Shown: one piece after another, positions 36,001-43,993 of the stretch
Position numbering within the stretch: position 1 is the first letter of the stretch
How the letters are laid out: every line of letters begins with the position of its first letter
Assembly: GCA_015060405.1 (NCBI GenBank)
Contig: SUYN01000005.1
Span: forward strand, 62,001 to 126,000
Direction of reading: 5' to 3'
Length of the DNA stretch: 64,000 nucleotides
Origin: Bacteroidales bacterium
Lineage (GTDB): Bacteria; Bacteroidota; Bacteroidia; Bacteroidales; UBA932
Notes under the pieces: generated by a model
Told to the model about the DNA's origin: nothing
Database searches by the model: none
Seen by the model: only the letters and a program-made list of their open reading frames with translations
Translations under genes and position numbers: made by a program

Positions 36001-36408
36001 AACCTCGGCACGCTGAAGAAGAATGGTGCAAAATGGGACATGATAGGAATGTCTCTGTACCCGTACTGGGCTATGGACGGAGGCTTCCGTGATGATGCAG
36101 AGACCACCATAAAGGACTGTCTGGAGAACATCGCCTATGTGAGCGACAAGTTCGGATGCGAGGTGATGATCGTCGAGACAGGGTTCTACGTGGACGAGAG
36201 CAGGCCGGAAGTCCTGGAAGAAGGACGCAGGCAGCTGGCGTGGGTCATCCGCGACTGCATGGCAGGAGAGGATGGCCTGTCCAAAGGGCGCTGCAAGGGA
36301 GTCTTCTACTGGGAGCCGCAGTGCAGGCCGTCACAATACCGGCTGGGAGCATTCACACAGGAGGGTCGTCCTACCGTAATCATGGATGCATTCACGGACT
36401 GGGAATAG
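33100..36408 (+). CDS. Three-enzyme fusion: two CE1-type esterase modules plus GH53 endo-galactanase
   Basis: A 1102-residue secreted protein (signal 1-22). Residues of about 35-125 form an Ig-like early set; about 135-375 an alpha/beta-hydrolase esterase with Ser258 (GGFSRGG), Asp in GTDDFLYG and His in LGHTWMN. The same pair repeats at about 405-495 and 505-745 with Ser645 (AGFSLGG), GTSDFLYR and GGHTWMN. Residues 758-1102 are a GH53 beta-1,4-galactanase (GADISWITEMEARG), with acid/base Glu of about 891 (IGNETRNG) and nucleophile Glu of about 1026 (IVETGFY). Such esterases release feruloyl or acetyl groups, so the protein may deacylate and cut pectic galactan side chains. It stands alone, outside a susCD locus. 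Confidence 0.88.
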   Translation: MKNIFRSMAAVIMMAMSLEVSAQPQAPAASPAVHPDNTVTFSLHAPEAENVKINAQFAPKADMTRGEDGLWSITLGPVAPDIYPYCFEVDGMPVMDPQCPDWFPNEGFKSSMLDVRGEGLAHELRSVPHGRTDYVTYWSEILGTYGNALVYTPPAYDAQPDRRYPVFYLISGTTDTEEVYFKVGKMNLILDNLIAEGKAKEMIIVLPYGNPSKYNPSETLEFGKGDVFSTDFLNDLMPYVEASYRTIEDRDSRAIGGFSRGGNQALSIGLNNLDKFSYLCSYSSFTSMDIPEVYGTPKKSNRLINLFWLGVGTDDFLYGNAKEYMEFLDSKGIRNVQYFTSDRLGHTWMNARHFLEKTFPLLFDKEASARAMKASRKEGHDHVMKASEVKGQRLTPEVLNSIFPQGTVSPEYNQDGSVTFRLEAAGAEKVELECQMFGGTRLMTRNEKGIWEITVTPEQPDIYPYAFIVDGTKTADPKNMHLFPNEGFKYSLCDVKGSKPDWQDLQDVPHGKVSYTWYTSSATGFDRPVCVYTPAGYDPASDERYPVLYLIHGMTDTYETWFKVGRINNILDNLIAEGSAEKMIVVMPYANPYPEMIRRGLAKAYDPMDTKLIDKEITESVIPFIEDNYKVIGEAGGRAIAGFSLGGRQALACGLGNPETFAYVCAFAPAVFGSEISANFENGTYADTGSLNRNLELLWLSCGTSDFLYRSSQELDRNLTDRGIIHKTVYSEGGHTWMNCRDYIREVCKLLFKKDFALGADISWITEMEARGEKLYNRDGQEREGTALMKELGLDAVRLRVWVDPSAHGGWCSKDDLLVKCLRAKALDMKILVDFHYSDWWADPQKQNIPAAWSGHSYGQMKEDLAAHTVEVLQLLKDNGVEPEWIQIGNETRNGFLWSVKSNEKGWPVLDENGNTTITESMGHAVNNPEQYAGLFAAGYDAAKSVFPGAVVMVHLDNGFDRDLYDWNLGTLKKNGAKWDMIGMSLYPYWAMDGGFRDDAETTIKDCLENIAYVSDKFGCEVMIVETGFYVDESRPEVLEEGRRQLAWVIRDCMAGEDGLSKGRCKGVFYWEPQCRPSQYRLGAFTQEGRPTVIMDAFTDWE

Positions 36409-36486
36409 CGGGTGTCCATAACAAATCCGACAATTTTTCAGCGGATCTGCAGGAAAAATCCTATATTCGCGGCAAATTTCAGCATC

Positions 36487-37155
36487 ATGTACAAGGTATC
36501 GGAAAACCCTTTCAAAAACCGGATGAGTGAACGCACTGCCTTCACTGTCATATCATCTCTGTTTGTCACCCTCTATCTGGTGTCGAACATCATGGCCGTA
36601 AAGGTCATCAGCATATTCAATCTGTTCTACTTCGACGCAGGAACCATCACCTTCCCCTTCGCCTACATGCTGGGCGACGTGCTGACGGAAATATGGGGAT
36701 TCAAGACTGCAAAGAAGGTGATATGGATGACCTTCTTCTGCAATCTCCTGATGGTGATCTGCACTCAGATAGGAGTCTGGCTCCCGTCACCGGACTATCT
36801 TGACCGGACAGCTGAGGCCTATAACCATATATTCAATTATGTTCCGCGCATAGTGATCGGCTCCCTGACAGGCTTCCTTCTGGGAGAACTCTCCAATTCA
36901 TTTCTGATGGAGAAGATCAAGGAGAAGACGAAGGGACGCAGGCTGTGGGTACGCACGATAGGCAGCTCGGCCGTCGCCTACATCTTCGACAGCCTTCCTT
37001 TCGTGCTCATAGCCTTCGCGGGGATCGTGTCGACACGCGACCTGCTGCTTATGATAATGTTCCAGTATGTCGCCAAGCTTCTGATCGAGGCAGTCTTCGG
37101 CACTCCTATGGCCTATGTGGCCATATGCTGGTACAGAAAGAACGTAAGAAGTTGA
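36487..37155 (+). CDS. yhhQ: Queuosine precursor transporter (YhhQ/VUT family)
   Basis: A 222-residue membrane protein with six predicted helices that imports queuine-pathway precursors (preQ0/preQ1 or queuine). The family's VSNIMAVKVI, ADVLTEIWG-like (GDVLTEIWGF), FLLGELSNSFLMEKIK and FGTPMAYVAICWYRK segments are present. Start chosen at ATG 36487 because a TATATTCG -7-like box sits at 36462-36469; a longer frame from 36412 would overlap it. No preQ1 riboswitch was seen upstream. Confidence 0.9.
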   Translation: MYKVSENPFKNRMSERTAFTVISSLFVTLYLVSNIMAVKVISIFNLFYFDAGTITFPFAYMLGDVLTEIWGFKTAKKVIWMTFFCNLLMVICTQIGVWLPSPDYLDRTAEAYNHIFNYVPRIVIGSLTGFLLGELSNSFLMEKIKEKTKGRRLWVRTIGSSAVAYIFDSLPFVLIAFAGIVSTRDLLLMIMFQYVAKLLIEAVFGTPMAYVAICWYRKNVRS

Positions 37156-37164
37156 TTTACAGCC

Positions 37165-38553
37165 CTATTTCACAGACTTGACCCACTCTGCGATGTCTTC
37201 AAGCACCTCCTTGGAGATGGTTTCCTCTATGCCCCAATAGTTCATGGCATCCGCAGGGGTGCAATGCTGGAACAAATGGTTCAGTGAGTCATATTCCTCT
37301 ATCCTGTGCCTCTGGTCCGGCTGCAGGTTCTCCCGGAGCACAGGGAGGTTATCCCTGCTGAGCACCTGAAGATCATGGGTTCCGTTCAACGCAAAGACAG
37401 GACATATTATGTTACGGATGGCCTGCGACGGGTCATATCCGAGGAACCATGTCATCCACTCCCCTCCTGCAGTGGGAAGAAGTTCGAGATTCGCACGGAG
37501 GTTCTCCGGCAATGACAGCCCATGTTCCCTGCACAGTCTGTCCACATATTCCCGCGTGTCCTCCACCTTCACCCCTGCCGTCCTGTCCGCATAAACCACC
37601 TTGAGCGCTTCCACATACTGGTCAACCGTTGCGGCCGGAACGCCGCCCTGCAGAAACAGAGCCCTGTTCTGTCCGACGAGTACTTCTGAGCCGGGAATCG
37701 TCGTTCCCGCAAGAGAGACAATGAAATCGACCGCATGCTCCCCTGCCAGCATGAAGGCTATGGTACCTCCTTCGCTATGTCCCAGGACGCCCACCTTGCC
37801 GAATTTCCCGAGACTGCGTAGATAAGCGATGCCCGCCTCCGCATCTTCCATGTTGTCGGCGCTTGTCGTCCCCTCGACAGGACCCTCAGAACTGCCGGCA
37901 CCACGGTCATCGTATCGCAGGGATGCTATGCCGTTCCTTGCAAGATGGTCTGCAATCACCAGGAAGGGCTTATGGTCCATTATGGTCTCATCCCTGTCCT
38001 GAAGGCCGCTTCCTGTCACCATCAGCACCACCGGAATGGTCCCTGCGGGATATCTGTAATGCATTAGAGGATATGTAAGGGTGCCGCTCAGGACAGCCCC
38101 GGCCTTGTCATTTCGGAAGGTCACATCCTCTGTAACATACGGGTAAGGTGCCTTTGGAGTCTGCGGACGACGGGCAGGTATGCTTCCCGGCTGCAGGTCC
38201 AGAGCCAGCTTCAGGCCGCGCTGGACAAAGGTGCCCTTTATCAGATTCCCCGTGACGCGTACTCCTCCGTAGGCCGCACCTAATGACGGGACATTCACCT
38301 CAAGGGTATCCGGAGTCACTTTCTTCAATTCCACCGGTATGCCCCGGGCACCCTGTGCAGGGACGTCCATATATCCCGTCGCAGTCCCTCCTCCGGCTGT
38401 CTCTATCGTGAAGGATACCGCCAGAGAGTTCATCCCCATATTCAATTCTCCCCACCAGCTTCCGGAGATGGCCGGAGCCTGGGCGCAGGCGATATGACCT
38501 ATGGTCAAAGCTGCCAAAACATGCACAAGCCGCTTCAAACGCGAAAAATCCAT
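37165..38553 (-). CDS. Secreted alpha/beta-hydrolase (esterase/peptidase-like)
   Basis: A 462-residue protein with a signal peptide (residues 1-25). An N-terminal beta domain of about 110 residues (SGSWWGELNMGMNSLAVSFTIE) resembles the DUF3887-like or lipocalin-like domain seen before such hydrolases. The hydrolase carries GHSEGG (nucleophile Ser), RYDDRGAGSSEG and a terminal SLNHLFQ with the catalytic His; an Asp in NGTHDLQV completes the triad. Substrate unknown. It is convergent with the queuosine transporter and divergent from the GH9 gene. Confidence 0.85.
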   Translation of the reverse strand: MDFSRLKRLVHVLAALTIGHIACAQAPAISGSWWGELNMGMNSLAVSFTIETAGGGTATGYMDVPAQGARGIPVELKKVTPDTLEVNVPSLGAAYGGVRVTGNLIKGTFVQRGLKLALDLQPGSIPARRPQTPKAPYPYVTEDVTFRNDKAGAVLSGTLTYPLMHYRYPAGTIPVVLMVTGSGLQDRDETIMDHKPFLVIADHLARNGIASLRYDDRGAGSSEGPVEGTTSADNMEDAEAGIAYLRSLGKFGKVGVLGHSEGGTIAFMLAGEHAVDFIVSLAGTTIPGSEVLVGQNRALFLQGGVPAATVDQYVEALKVVYADRTAGVKVEDTREYVDRLCREHGLSLPENLRANLELLPTAGGEWMTWFLGYDPSQAIRNIICPVFALNGTHDLQVLSRDNLPVLRENLQPDQRHRIEEYDSLNHLFQHCTPADAMNYWGIEETISKEVLEDIAEWVKSVK

Positions 38554-38593
38554 ATACTTTCAGGTTAATTCTTCAAAAATACTTAAAAATCAT

Positions 38594-38601
38594 TATATTT
38601 G
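38594..38601 (+). promoter_or_regulatory. GH9 gene -7 box
   Basis: TATATTTG at 38594-38601, 24 bp before ATG 38626; no clear -33 element. Confidence 0.45.
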
Positions 38602-38625
38602 AAAAAACACTTACTTGACTTACAT

Positions 38626-40944
38626 ATGAAACTCAGACTTCTCGCGAAAGCTGCATTGACTTTTGCCTTTCTTGCATCCGCACTTCCTGTCGGAGCCACA
38701 AGACTCATCGGACTAAGAATCGTTGACAAGGACTACCTGATGGTACACTTCCGTGACGGAGAGGTACGCTACCGCGACGACGGCACGGGCCCGAGCGCCT
38801 ACCTCGGCCACACCTTTGTCGAAGGGGACGACACCCTCAAGGTTTTCGGACAGCGCCTGGACACGGAGCTTGCATCCATAGCCCGGGGCTGGAAGATTTC
38901 TTCTGCAGACGACAGAACCTTCAGTGAGGCTGCAGCAGTGGCGGCATGGCGCAAGTCAAAGCCGATGAACACGGACAACACCCTCACCAGCGAGCTCGAC
39001 CACTGGATCTTCCTCCAGCTCCCGAAGTCCATGAAGCAGGGATGCACCTACAAGGTCAGCATACCGGAAGGCCTGGGCTCGGACATGGACAGCGCAGAGG
39101 TGAAGTTCGACATCTGGAATTCACAGTCTGAAGCCATTCATGTGAACATCATAGGCTACACCCCGCAGGAACCGGTAAAGGCTGCAGACCTCTACCTATG
39201 GCTCGGCGACGGCGGACAGAGGGACTACAAGGACTTCGAAGGAAAGAAGGTCTATCTGTACAATGTGGAGACCGGCGAGAAGACCAAAGTCGGAAACGTG
39301 AAGTTCTGGAAAAGCGCACAGGATTTCAGCACCGAGGCCAATGGAAAGAACATGACAGGCTCGGACGTGTGGGACATCGACTTCAAGACAGCCAAGACAG
39401 GAAAACACCGTCTTGTGGTGGAGGGAGTCGGCTGCAGCATGGATTTCGAGATCGGTAACGACGTGTATTTCCAGCCATATCGCTACAGCCTGCGAGGCTA
39501 TTACTACATGCGCCTGGGCGAGCCTGCGGATCCTGCAATAACCCCTGTCCCAAGACAGCCTATGTTCATCCCTGAGGTGGATCCTGTCGGACTCACAGTC
39601 TACAAGACAGACATGCACCCATGGCATCCGGACTGGAGGAAACTCCGTGGCGACGTGTGGGACGAGCCTCATTTCAAGCCGGCCCTCAAGTCTGAGTTCT
39701 GGAAGCATCGTCTGCCCGGCAACCCTGTGAACACAGAGGTCCGCGGAGGCCACTCGGACGCCATGGACTGGGACCGTCATCTTGCCCATGTCAGCAACAT
39801 CTATGACCTCCTGCTTCCATATCTTCTGACTGACGGACGCATAGCCGAAGACAACCTCAGCATAAGGGAAAGCGGAAACGGCATCCCTGACATCATAGAC
39901 GAGGCGCGCAACGAGGTTGACTTCTTCCTGAGCATCCGCGACGCAGAAGGCTACTCCCAGGGCGTGACCAACCCTTCTGCAGAATGGAGCATAATGTTCC
40001 AGGCCGGATGCACGACAATGGCAGCCTGGGCAAATGCAGCAAACTGCGCCATGCTGGCAGAAGCCTTCCGCATACTCGGCGACAAGGAGCTCTGCGACTA
40101 CTACACGACCGAAGCCGTGACAGCATTCAGATATGCGGAGAAGCAGGAATGGACCCAGCTCGACGACCTTCAGAACATAGGGACCTCAGGCATGCGCGGA
40201 CGCGACTTCAAGCAGATGGCAGCGGCATATCTCTACAACCTGACAGGCGAGACCGGATGGGAGGACATAATGGCTGCGGAAAGCGTCGTCAAGGATGGAA
40301 ACACCCCGATATTCAGCAAGGAAAGAAGGAACCAGTACTACCAGATCTGGGGTACAGCCGCATATCTCACCTGCCCGCACACACGCAACTATCCGGAGCT
40401 CTATGCCAACATGAAGTCAAGCGTGAACGCCCAGGCGGACGAGAACAATGTGAGCAAGATGGACATCCGTCCGTCACGCCGCACCGCCAACGACCCGCGC
40501 TGGCAGACCTCGCAGAACCTGCAGATGGTGATGCTTGCACATTATATCGCCGACAACAGCAGGCGCCGTGAACAGCTGGAGAGGGCGATGTACATCGAGG
40601 CTGGATGGGGCCTCGGAAGAAACCCTTCCAACACCGTCGAGATGACAGGTCTCGGAGAGCGCCACATCATCGACTGCTACACGACCGGACGAAACGACGG
40701 CACACCGGAATCACATCCTGGTCAGACACCGTTCAACGGAACCGAAGTCTGGTCACCTGGCAATGGAGGCGACTCGAGGATCATCCTTTCAAGGTGCTAC
40801 CCGGACTGGTACGCCGGCTCATGGCCGCATCAGGAGTCATTCTTCAACATACGCTACATGTGGGTGAATGCAGAGTTCACTCCTCGCGAGACGATGAGGG
40901 GAAAGATGGCCCTGCTGGCCTACCTCTACGGCATAAGAAAGTAG
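38626..40944 (+). CDS. Glycoside hydrolase family 9 enzyme (cellulase/exo-glucosidase type)
   Basis: A 772-residue secreted enzyme. ATG 38626 begins a signal peptide (MKLRLLAKAALTFAFLASALPVGA); a TTG 27 bases earlier is rejected because it overlaps the -7 box. An N-terminal Ig-like region (about 20-280) precedes the (alpha/alpha)6 barrel. Family signs: GGHSDAMDWDRH, where GGxxDAGD normally holds the catalytic Asp base (about 387-391), and SGNGIPDIIDEARNEVDFFL. The C-terminal Glu motif is VNAEFTPRETMRGKMALLAYLYG, which gives the proton donor. Activity on beta-1,4 glucan or mixed-linkage oligosaccharides is likely. Confidence 0.88.
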   Translation: MKLRLLAKAALTFAFLASALPVGATRLIGLRIVDKDYLMVHFRDGEVRYRDDGTGPSAYLGHTFVEGDDTLKVFGQRLDTELASIARGWKISSADDRTFSEAAAVAAWRKSKPMNTDNTLTSELDHWIFLQLPKSMKQGCTYKVSIPEGLGSDMDSAEVKFDIWNSQSEAIHVNIIGYTPQEPVKAADLYLWLGDGGQRDYKDFEGKKVYLYNVETGEKTKVGNVKFWKSAQDFSTEANGKNMTGSDVWDIDFKTAKTGKHRLVVEGVGCSMDFEIGNDVYFQPYRYSLRGYYYMRLGEPADPAITPVPRQPMFIPEVDPVGLTVYKTDMHPWHPDWRKLRGDVWDEPHFKPALKSEFWKHRLPGNPVNTEVRGGHSDAMDWDRHLAHVSNIYDLLLPYLLTDGRIAEDNLSIRESGNGIPDIIDEARNEVDFFLSIRDAEGYSQGVTNPSAEWSIMFQAGCTTMAAWANAANCAMLAEAFRILGDKELCDYYTTEAVTAFRYAEKQEWTQLDDLQNIGTSGMRGRDFKQMAAAYLYNLTGETGWEDIMAAESVVKDGNTPIFSKERRNQYYQIWGTAAYLTCPHTRNYPELYANMKSSVNAQADENNVSKMDIRPSRRTANDPRWQTSQNLQMVMLAHYIADNSRRREQLERAMYIEAGWGLGRNPSNTVEMTGLGERHIIDCYTTGRNDGTPESHPGQTPFNGTEVWSPGNGGDSRIILSRCYPDWYAGSWPHQESFFNIRYMWVNAEFTPRETMRGKMALLAYLYGIRK

Positions 40945-40951
40945 AACCGCC

Positions 40952-41632
40952 ATGAGAAGATCTGAGATAGAATCATATATATACGAAGAGGTCGTACCTC
41001 GATATTCCGCGTTTGACGACGCCCACAAGGAGGACCACGCACTCACGGTGATCCGTCAGTCGGAAAAGCTGCTGGAGAGCAGAGACGCATGGCTTGCAGA
41101 ACATGGAGATGCCGAAGGTATATGGAGTGCTCCTGTAGACCCTCTCATGCTTCTTACTGCCGCAGCCTGCCACGATCTGGGGCTCATAAACGGCCGCGAC
41201 AACCATCACACAGATTCTGGAGCAATCATCCGCGCGGACGAAAGGCTCCGCAGGTGGTTCAGCGGACAGGAGATCGAGACCATAGCCCAGGCCGCGGAGG
41301 ATCACAGGGCTTCAGGCAAGGGTGCCCCAAGAAGCATCTACGGCATGATGGTGGCCGAAGCTGACAGGGTCATAGACGCAGACACGATAATACGCCGGAC
41401 CATCCAGTACGGACTGAAGCACTACCCTGACATCCAGGGAGAGAAGCAGATCGGCAGGGCCATAGACCATCTCAAGGAGAAATACGGACGCGGAGGCTAT
41501 CTGCGTCTGTGGATCCCATGGAGCGACAATGCCGCGCGCCTCAACTCACTTCAGGACCTGATTGCAGATCCGGAAGGCATAGAGAAGAAGGTCACAGACA
41601 TATATAGGAAGCTGACCATGAAGAAGATATAA
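40952..41632 (+). CDS. HD-domain phosphohydrolase
   Basis: A 226-residue metal-dependent phosphohydrolase of the HD superfamily. The metal ligands are visible: His29 (EDHALTV), His74-Asp75 (CHDLG) with further His in NHHTDSG, and an Asp in VAEADRVID. The family acts on nucleotides or phosphoesters; the substrate is unknown. It starts 7 bp after the GH9 gene, probably co-transcribed. The 136 bp after its stop hold no clear gene; the same frame stays open past the stop and looks partly protein-like. Confidence 0.85.
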   Translation: MRRSEIESYIYEEVVPRYSAFDDAHKEDHALTVIRQSEKLLESRDAWLAEHGDAEGIWSAPVDPLMLLTAAACHDLGLINGRDNHHTDSGAIIRADERLRRWFSGQEIETIAQAAEDHRASGKGAPRSIYGMMVAEADRVIDADTIIRRTIQYGLKHYPDIQGEKQIGRAIDHLKEKYGRGGYLRLWIPWSDNAARLNSLQDLIADPEGIEKKVTDIYRKLTMKKI

Positions 41633-41768
41633 TTTGCCGTCCCATCCGCAAAGGCAGAATTGACGCTGCTTTCAGCAATGCTGACCGGGAATCCCCACTT
41701 CAACATCCATCCTTATGAGTGTGAAGATGAAATATATCCGTTGACAGATGACATCCTGAAACAGGCTG

Positions 41769-43868
41769 TCAGGAATTCCGGCATATTTCCAGAATCTCCT
41801 CTCCGTACTTTTCGAAGCGTTTCTCACCGAAGCCTTTGACGGAGAGGAGTTCCGCCTTTGTCTTGGGAGAGTACATGGCTATCTCAAGCAGGGCGCTTTG
41901 AGGGATGACGGTATATGCAGGGACATTTTCCTTCTTGAACTTTTCCGTCCTCCACTGCTGGAGCTTCTCCTTCAGCTGCCCGTTTACGGATGCGGCTCCG
42001 GCCTCCTTGAAGCCGACCTTGCGGAGTCTGCGTTTCTTAGTGATGCTGCGCTCCTCAAGCAGACATTCCGTCCTTATGCCGCATAGCTTTTCCACATCGC
42101 ATCCGTAGTTACGCACAACCTCAAGCGAGCGGTACAGTATTTCAAGAGCGACCACGGTCTCGTCCGATGCCTCCTTGACCTTCTTCCTGACTTCCTTGTT
42201 GTCGATTTCCAGACCATTTGCAGACTGGCATGTTTCACGGATTTCATTTACAAGAGGAAGGAAATAGTCCGTCGCCTTGCGAAGCCTCTCCATCAGGTAG
42301 CTGTCGTCAGGGTACCCGGCATTCTCTATCCTTGTCAACTGCAAACGGAATTTTCCGGCCACATCCGAAGCATCCTGGAGCTTGGACCACGCCCGCAGAA
42401 GTTCCTCATATTCAGACTCATATACATCCTGAAGTCTGTCCCTCCACTGCTTCATCATCCACGCATACGGCTGTTTCACCTCGTCGAAGCCGAAGACTTC
42501 CCTCAATCTGTCATATACATAATGATTCTCCTCCGCTTCCAGCCCGTCGCACACTTCCCGGACAGGAGCAATCGCGGCATTGAAGTCAGAGACGTTCGAG
42601 TCTGAATATATCGCGTATGGGGTGATCGGGGTCTCCAGGGATATGCCTTCAAGAGAGCGGCATCGCGACAAGGCGACATACACCTGTCCGAAGGCAAAGG
42701 CAGATCCTGCATCAATGATCACATCATCGAAAGTCAGGCCCTGGCTCTTGTGTATGGTTATCGCCCAGGCGATCCTGAGCGGAAGCTGCCGGAATGTGCC
42801 GAGCACCTCCGGCCTGATCTCACCGGACTCCTCGTCCAGCGAATATTGTGTGTTCTCCCACTCCACCGGAGTCACCTGTATTTCATTGCCGTTTTCATCG
42901 GACACTGTCACAACCCCTCTGGATATCTTCCGGACGGTACCTATCTTGCCGTTGTAGTAGTTGCCTTCGGTGTCGTTTCTGACGAACATCACCTGGGCTC
43001 CCGGCTTGAGGACAAGATGCTCGTCAGCAGGGTAGCTGTTCTCCGGAAAGTCCCCTTCCACCTCCGCCACGAACTCGGACGGTTCTCCCTCCAGGGCAGA
43101 GAGCTTCCTGACATTCACCTCGTCCGCCCTTGCGTTGTGGGTTGTCAGGCGTATGGGTTCGGTCCCGTCCTTGAGAGCGCCGGACTGAGCCCCTATCCTG
43201 GAATTCAGCTTGTCCAGGAGGTCTGAGGTGATCCGGTTTTCGCGTACTGCATTGAGGATGTCGAGGAAGTCCTTATCCTTCTGACGATAGACCTTCTGGA
43301 GTTCTATGGTCACATAGTCAAGCTTCTGCAGAGCCTTGGAGTGAAAGAAATACGGGGATTTATAGACCTGGGCCATATAGTGCCTTTCATCATCCTTCAC
43401 CACGGGCGAAAGCTGCTGGGCATCCCCTATCATCAGGAGCTGCACTCCCCCGAAAGGCCTGTCATTGCGTCTGTAACGCCTCAAGGTCATGTCGACGGCA
43501 TCCAGAAGGTCTGCCCGGACCATAGAGATCTCATCTATGATCAGCAGGTCCAGAGTGCGGATTATCTTCACCCTCTCCTTTCGGAGGCTCCGATACCGCT
43601 CCGGAGTCTGATACTCTGTCAGAAGTTCCTTTACATCAGGCAGATATGGACACAACGGGAGCTGGAAGAATGAATGGATGGTAGATCCCCCGGCATTGAT
43701 GGCCGCAACCCCCGTCGGTGCCAGCACGACGAACCTCTTTGTCGTCGTCTCAGTAATATATTTCAGAAATGTAGTCTTGCCCGTTCCCGCTTTTCCCGTC
43801 AGAAACACCGACCGCCCCGTGGCCTTGACATATCTCTCGGCCGTCTCAAAAATCACATCCTTTTCCAT
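41769..43868 (-). CDS. PIF1-like superfamily 1 helicase with C-terminal HRDC domain
   Basis: A 699-residue helicase. Walker A GKAGTGKTT (Lys31), APTGVAAINAGGSTIHSFF, Walker B LLIIDEISM, GDAQQLSPV, and the ITIHKSQGLTFDDV and YVALSRCRSLEG motifs identify the PIF1/RecD2 branch. The C-terminal 75 residues (AYTVIPQSALLEIAMYSPKTKAELLSVKG) form an HRDC domain, as in RecQ, probably giving DNA-structure recognition. It likely resolves G-quadruplexes, R-loops or forks. It is monocistronic; a TATTTTTG box lies at 43897-43904 on the minus strand. Confidence 0.9.
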   Translation of the reverse strand: MEKDVIFETAERYVKATGRSVFLTGKAGTGKTTFLKYITETTTKRFVVLAPTGVAAINAGGSTIHSFFQLPLCPYLPDVKELLTEYQTPERYRSLRKERVKIIRTLDLLIIDEISMVRADLLDAVDMTLRRYRRNDRPFGGVQLLMIGDAQQLSPVVKDDERHYMAQVYKSPYFFHSKALQKLDYVTIELQKVYRQKDKDFLDILNAVRENRITSDLLDKLNSRIGAQSGALKDGTEPIRLTTHNARADEVNVRKLSALEGEPSEFVAEVEGDFPENSYPADEHLVLKPGAQVMFVRNDTEGNYYNGKIGTVRKISRGVVTVSDENGNEIQVTPVEWENTQYSLDEESGEIRPEVLGTFRQLPLRIAWAITIHKSQGLTFDDVIIDAGSAFAFGQVYVALSRCRSLEGISLETPITPYAIYSDSNVSDFNAAIAPVREVCDGLEAEENHYVYDRLREVFGFDEVKQPYAWMMKQWRDRLQDVYESEYEELLRAWSKLQDASDVAGKFRLQLTRIENAGYPDDSYLMERLRKATDYFLPLVNEIRETCQSANGLEIDNKEVRKKVKEASDETVVALEILYRSLEVVRNYGCDVEKLCGIRTECLLEERSITKKRRLRKVGFKEAGAASVNGQLKEKLQQWRTEKFKKENVPAYTVIPQSALLEIAMYSPKTKAELLSVKGFGEKRFEKYGEEILEICRNS

Positions 43869-43948
43869 AGCTCGAACGTCATATTGTCTTCCTCTGCAAA
43901 AATATAAAGAAAGGTGATAGGTTGGGAGAGTTTTTACGACATATTTTC

Positions 43949-43956
43949 TATATTTG
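43949..43956 (+). promoter_or_regulatory. -7 box of the DUF418 gene
   Basis: TATATTTG at 43949-43956, 37 bp before the ATG at 43994; -33 not conserved. Confidence 0.4.
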
Positions 43957-43993
43957 TCGAAAGCGGTTTATTTATATTCATAATTACCACATA

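Noticed and set aside
36409..36486. preQ1 riboswitch before the queuosine transporter
   Set aside because: The conserved preQ1 aptamer segments are not seen.
41641..41768. Protein-like reading after the HD gene stop (LTGNPHFNIHPYE region)
   Set aside because: Short, same frame as the upstream gene, no own start context; may be a readthrough or decayed tail but too little to call.
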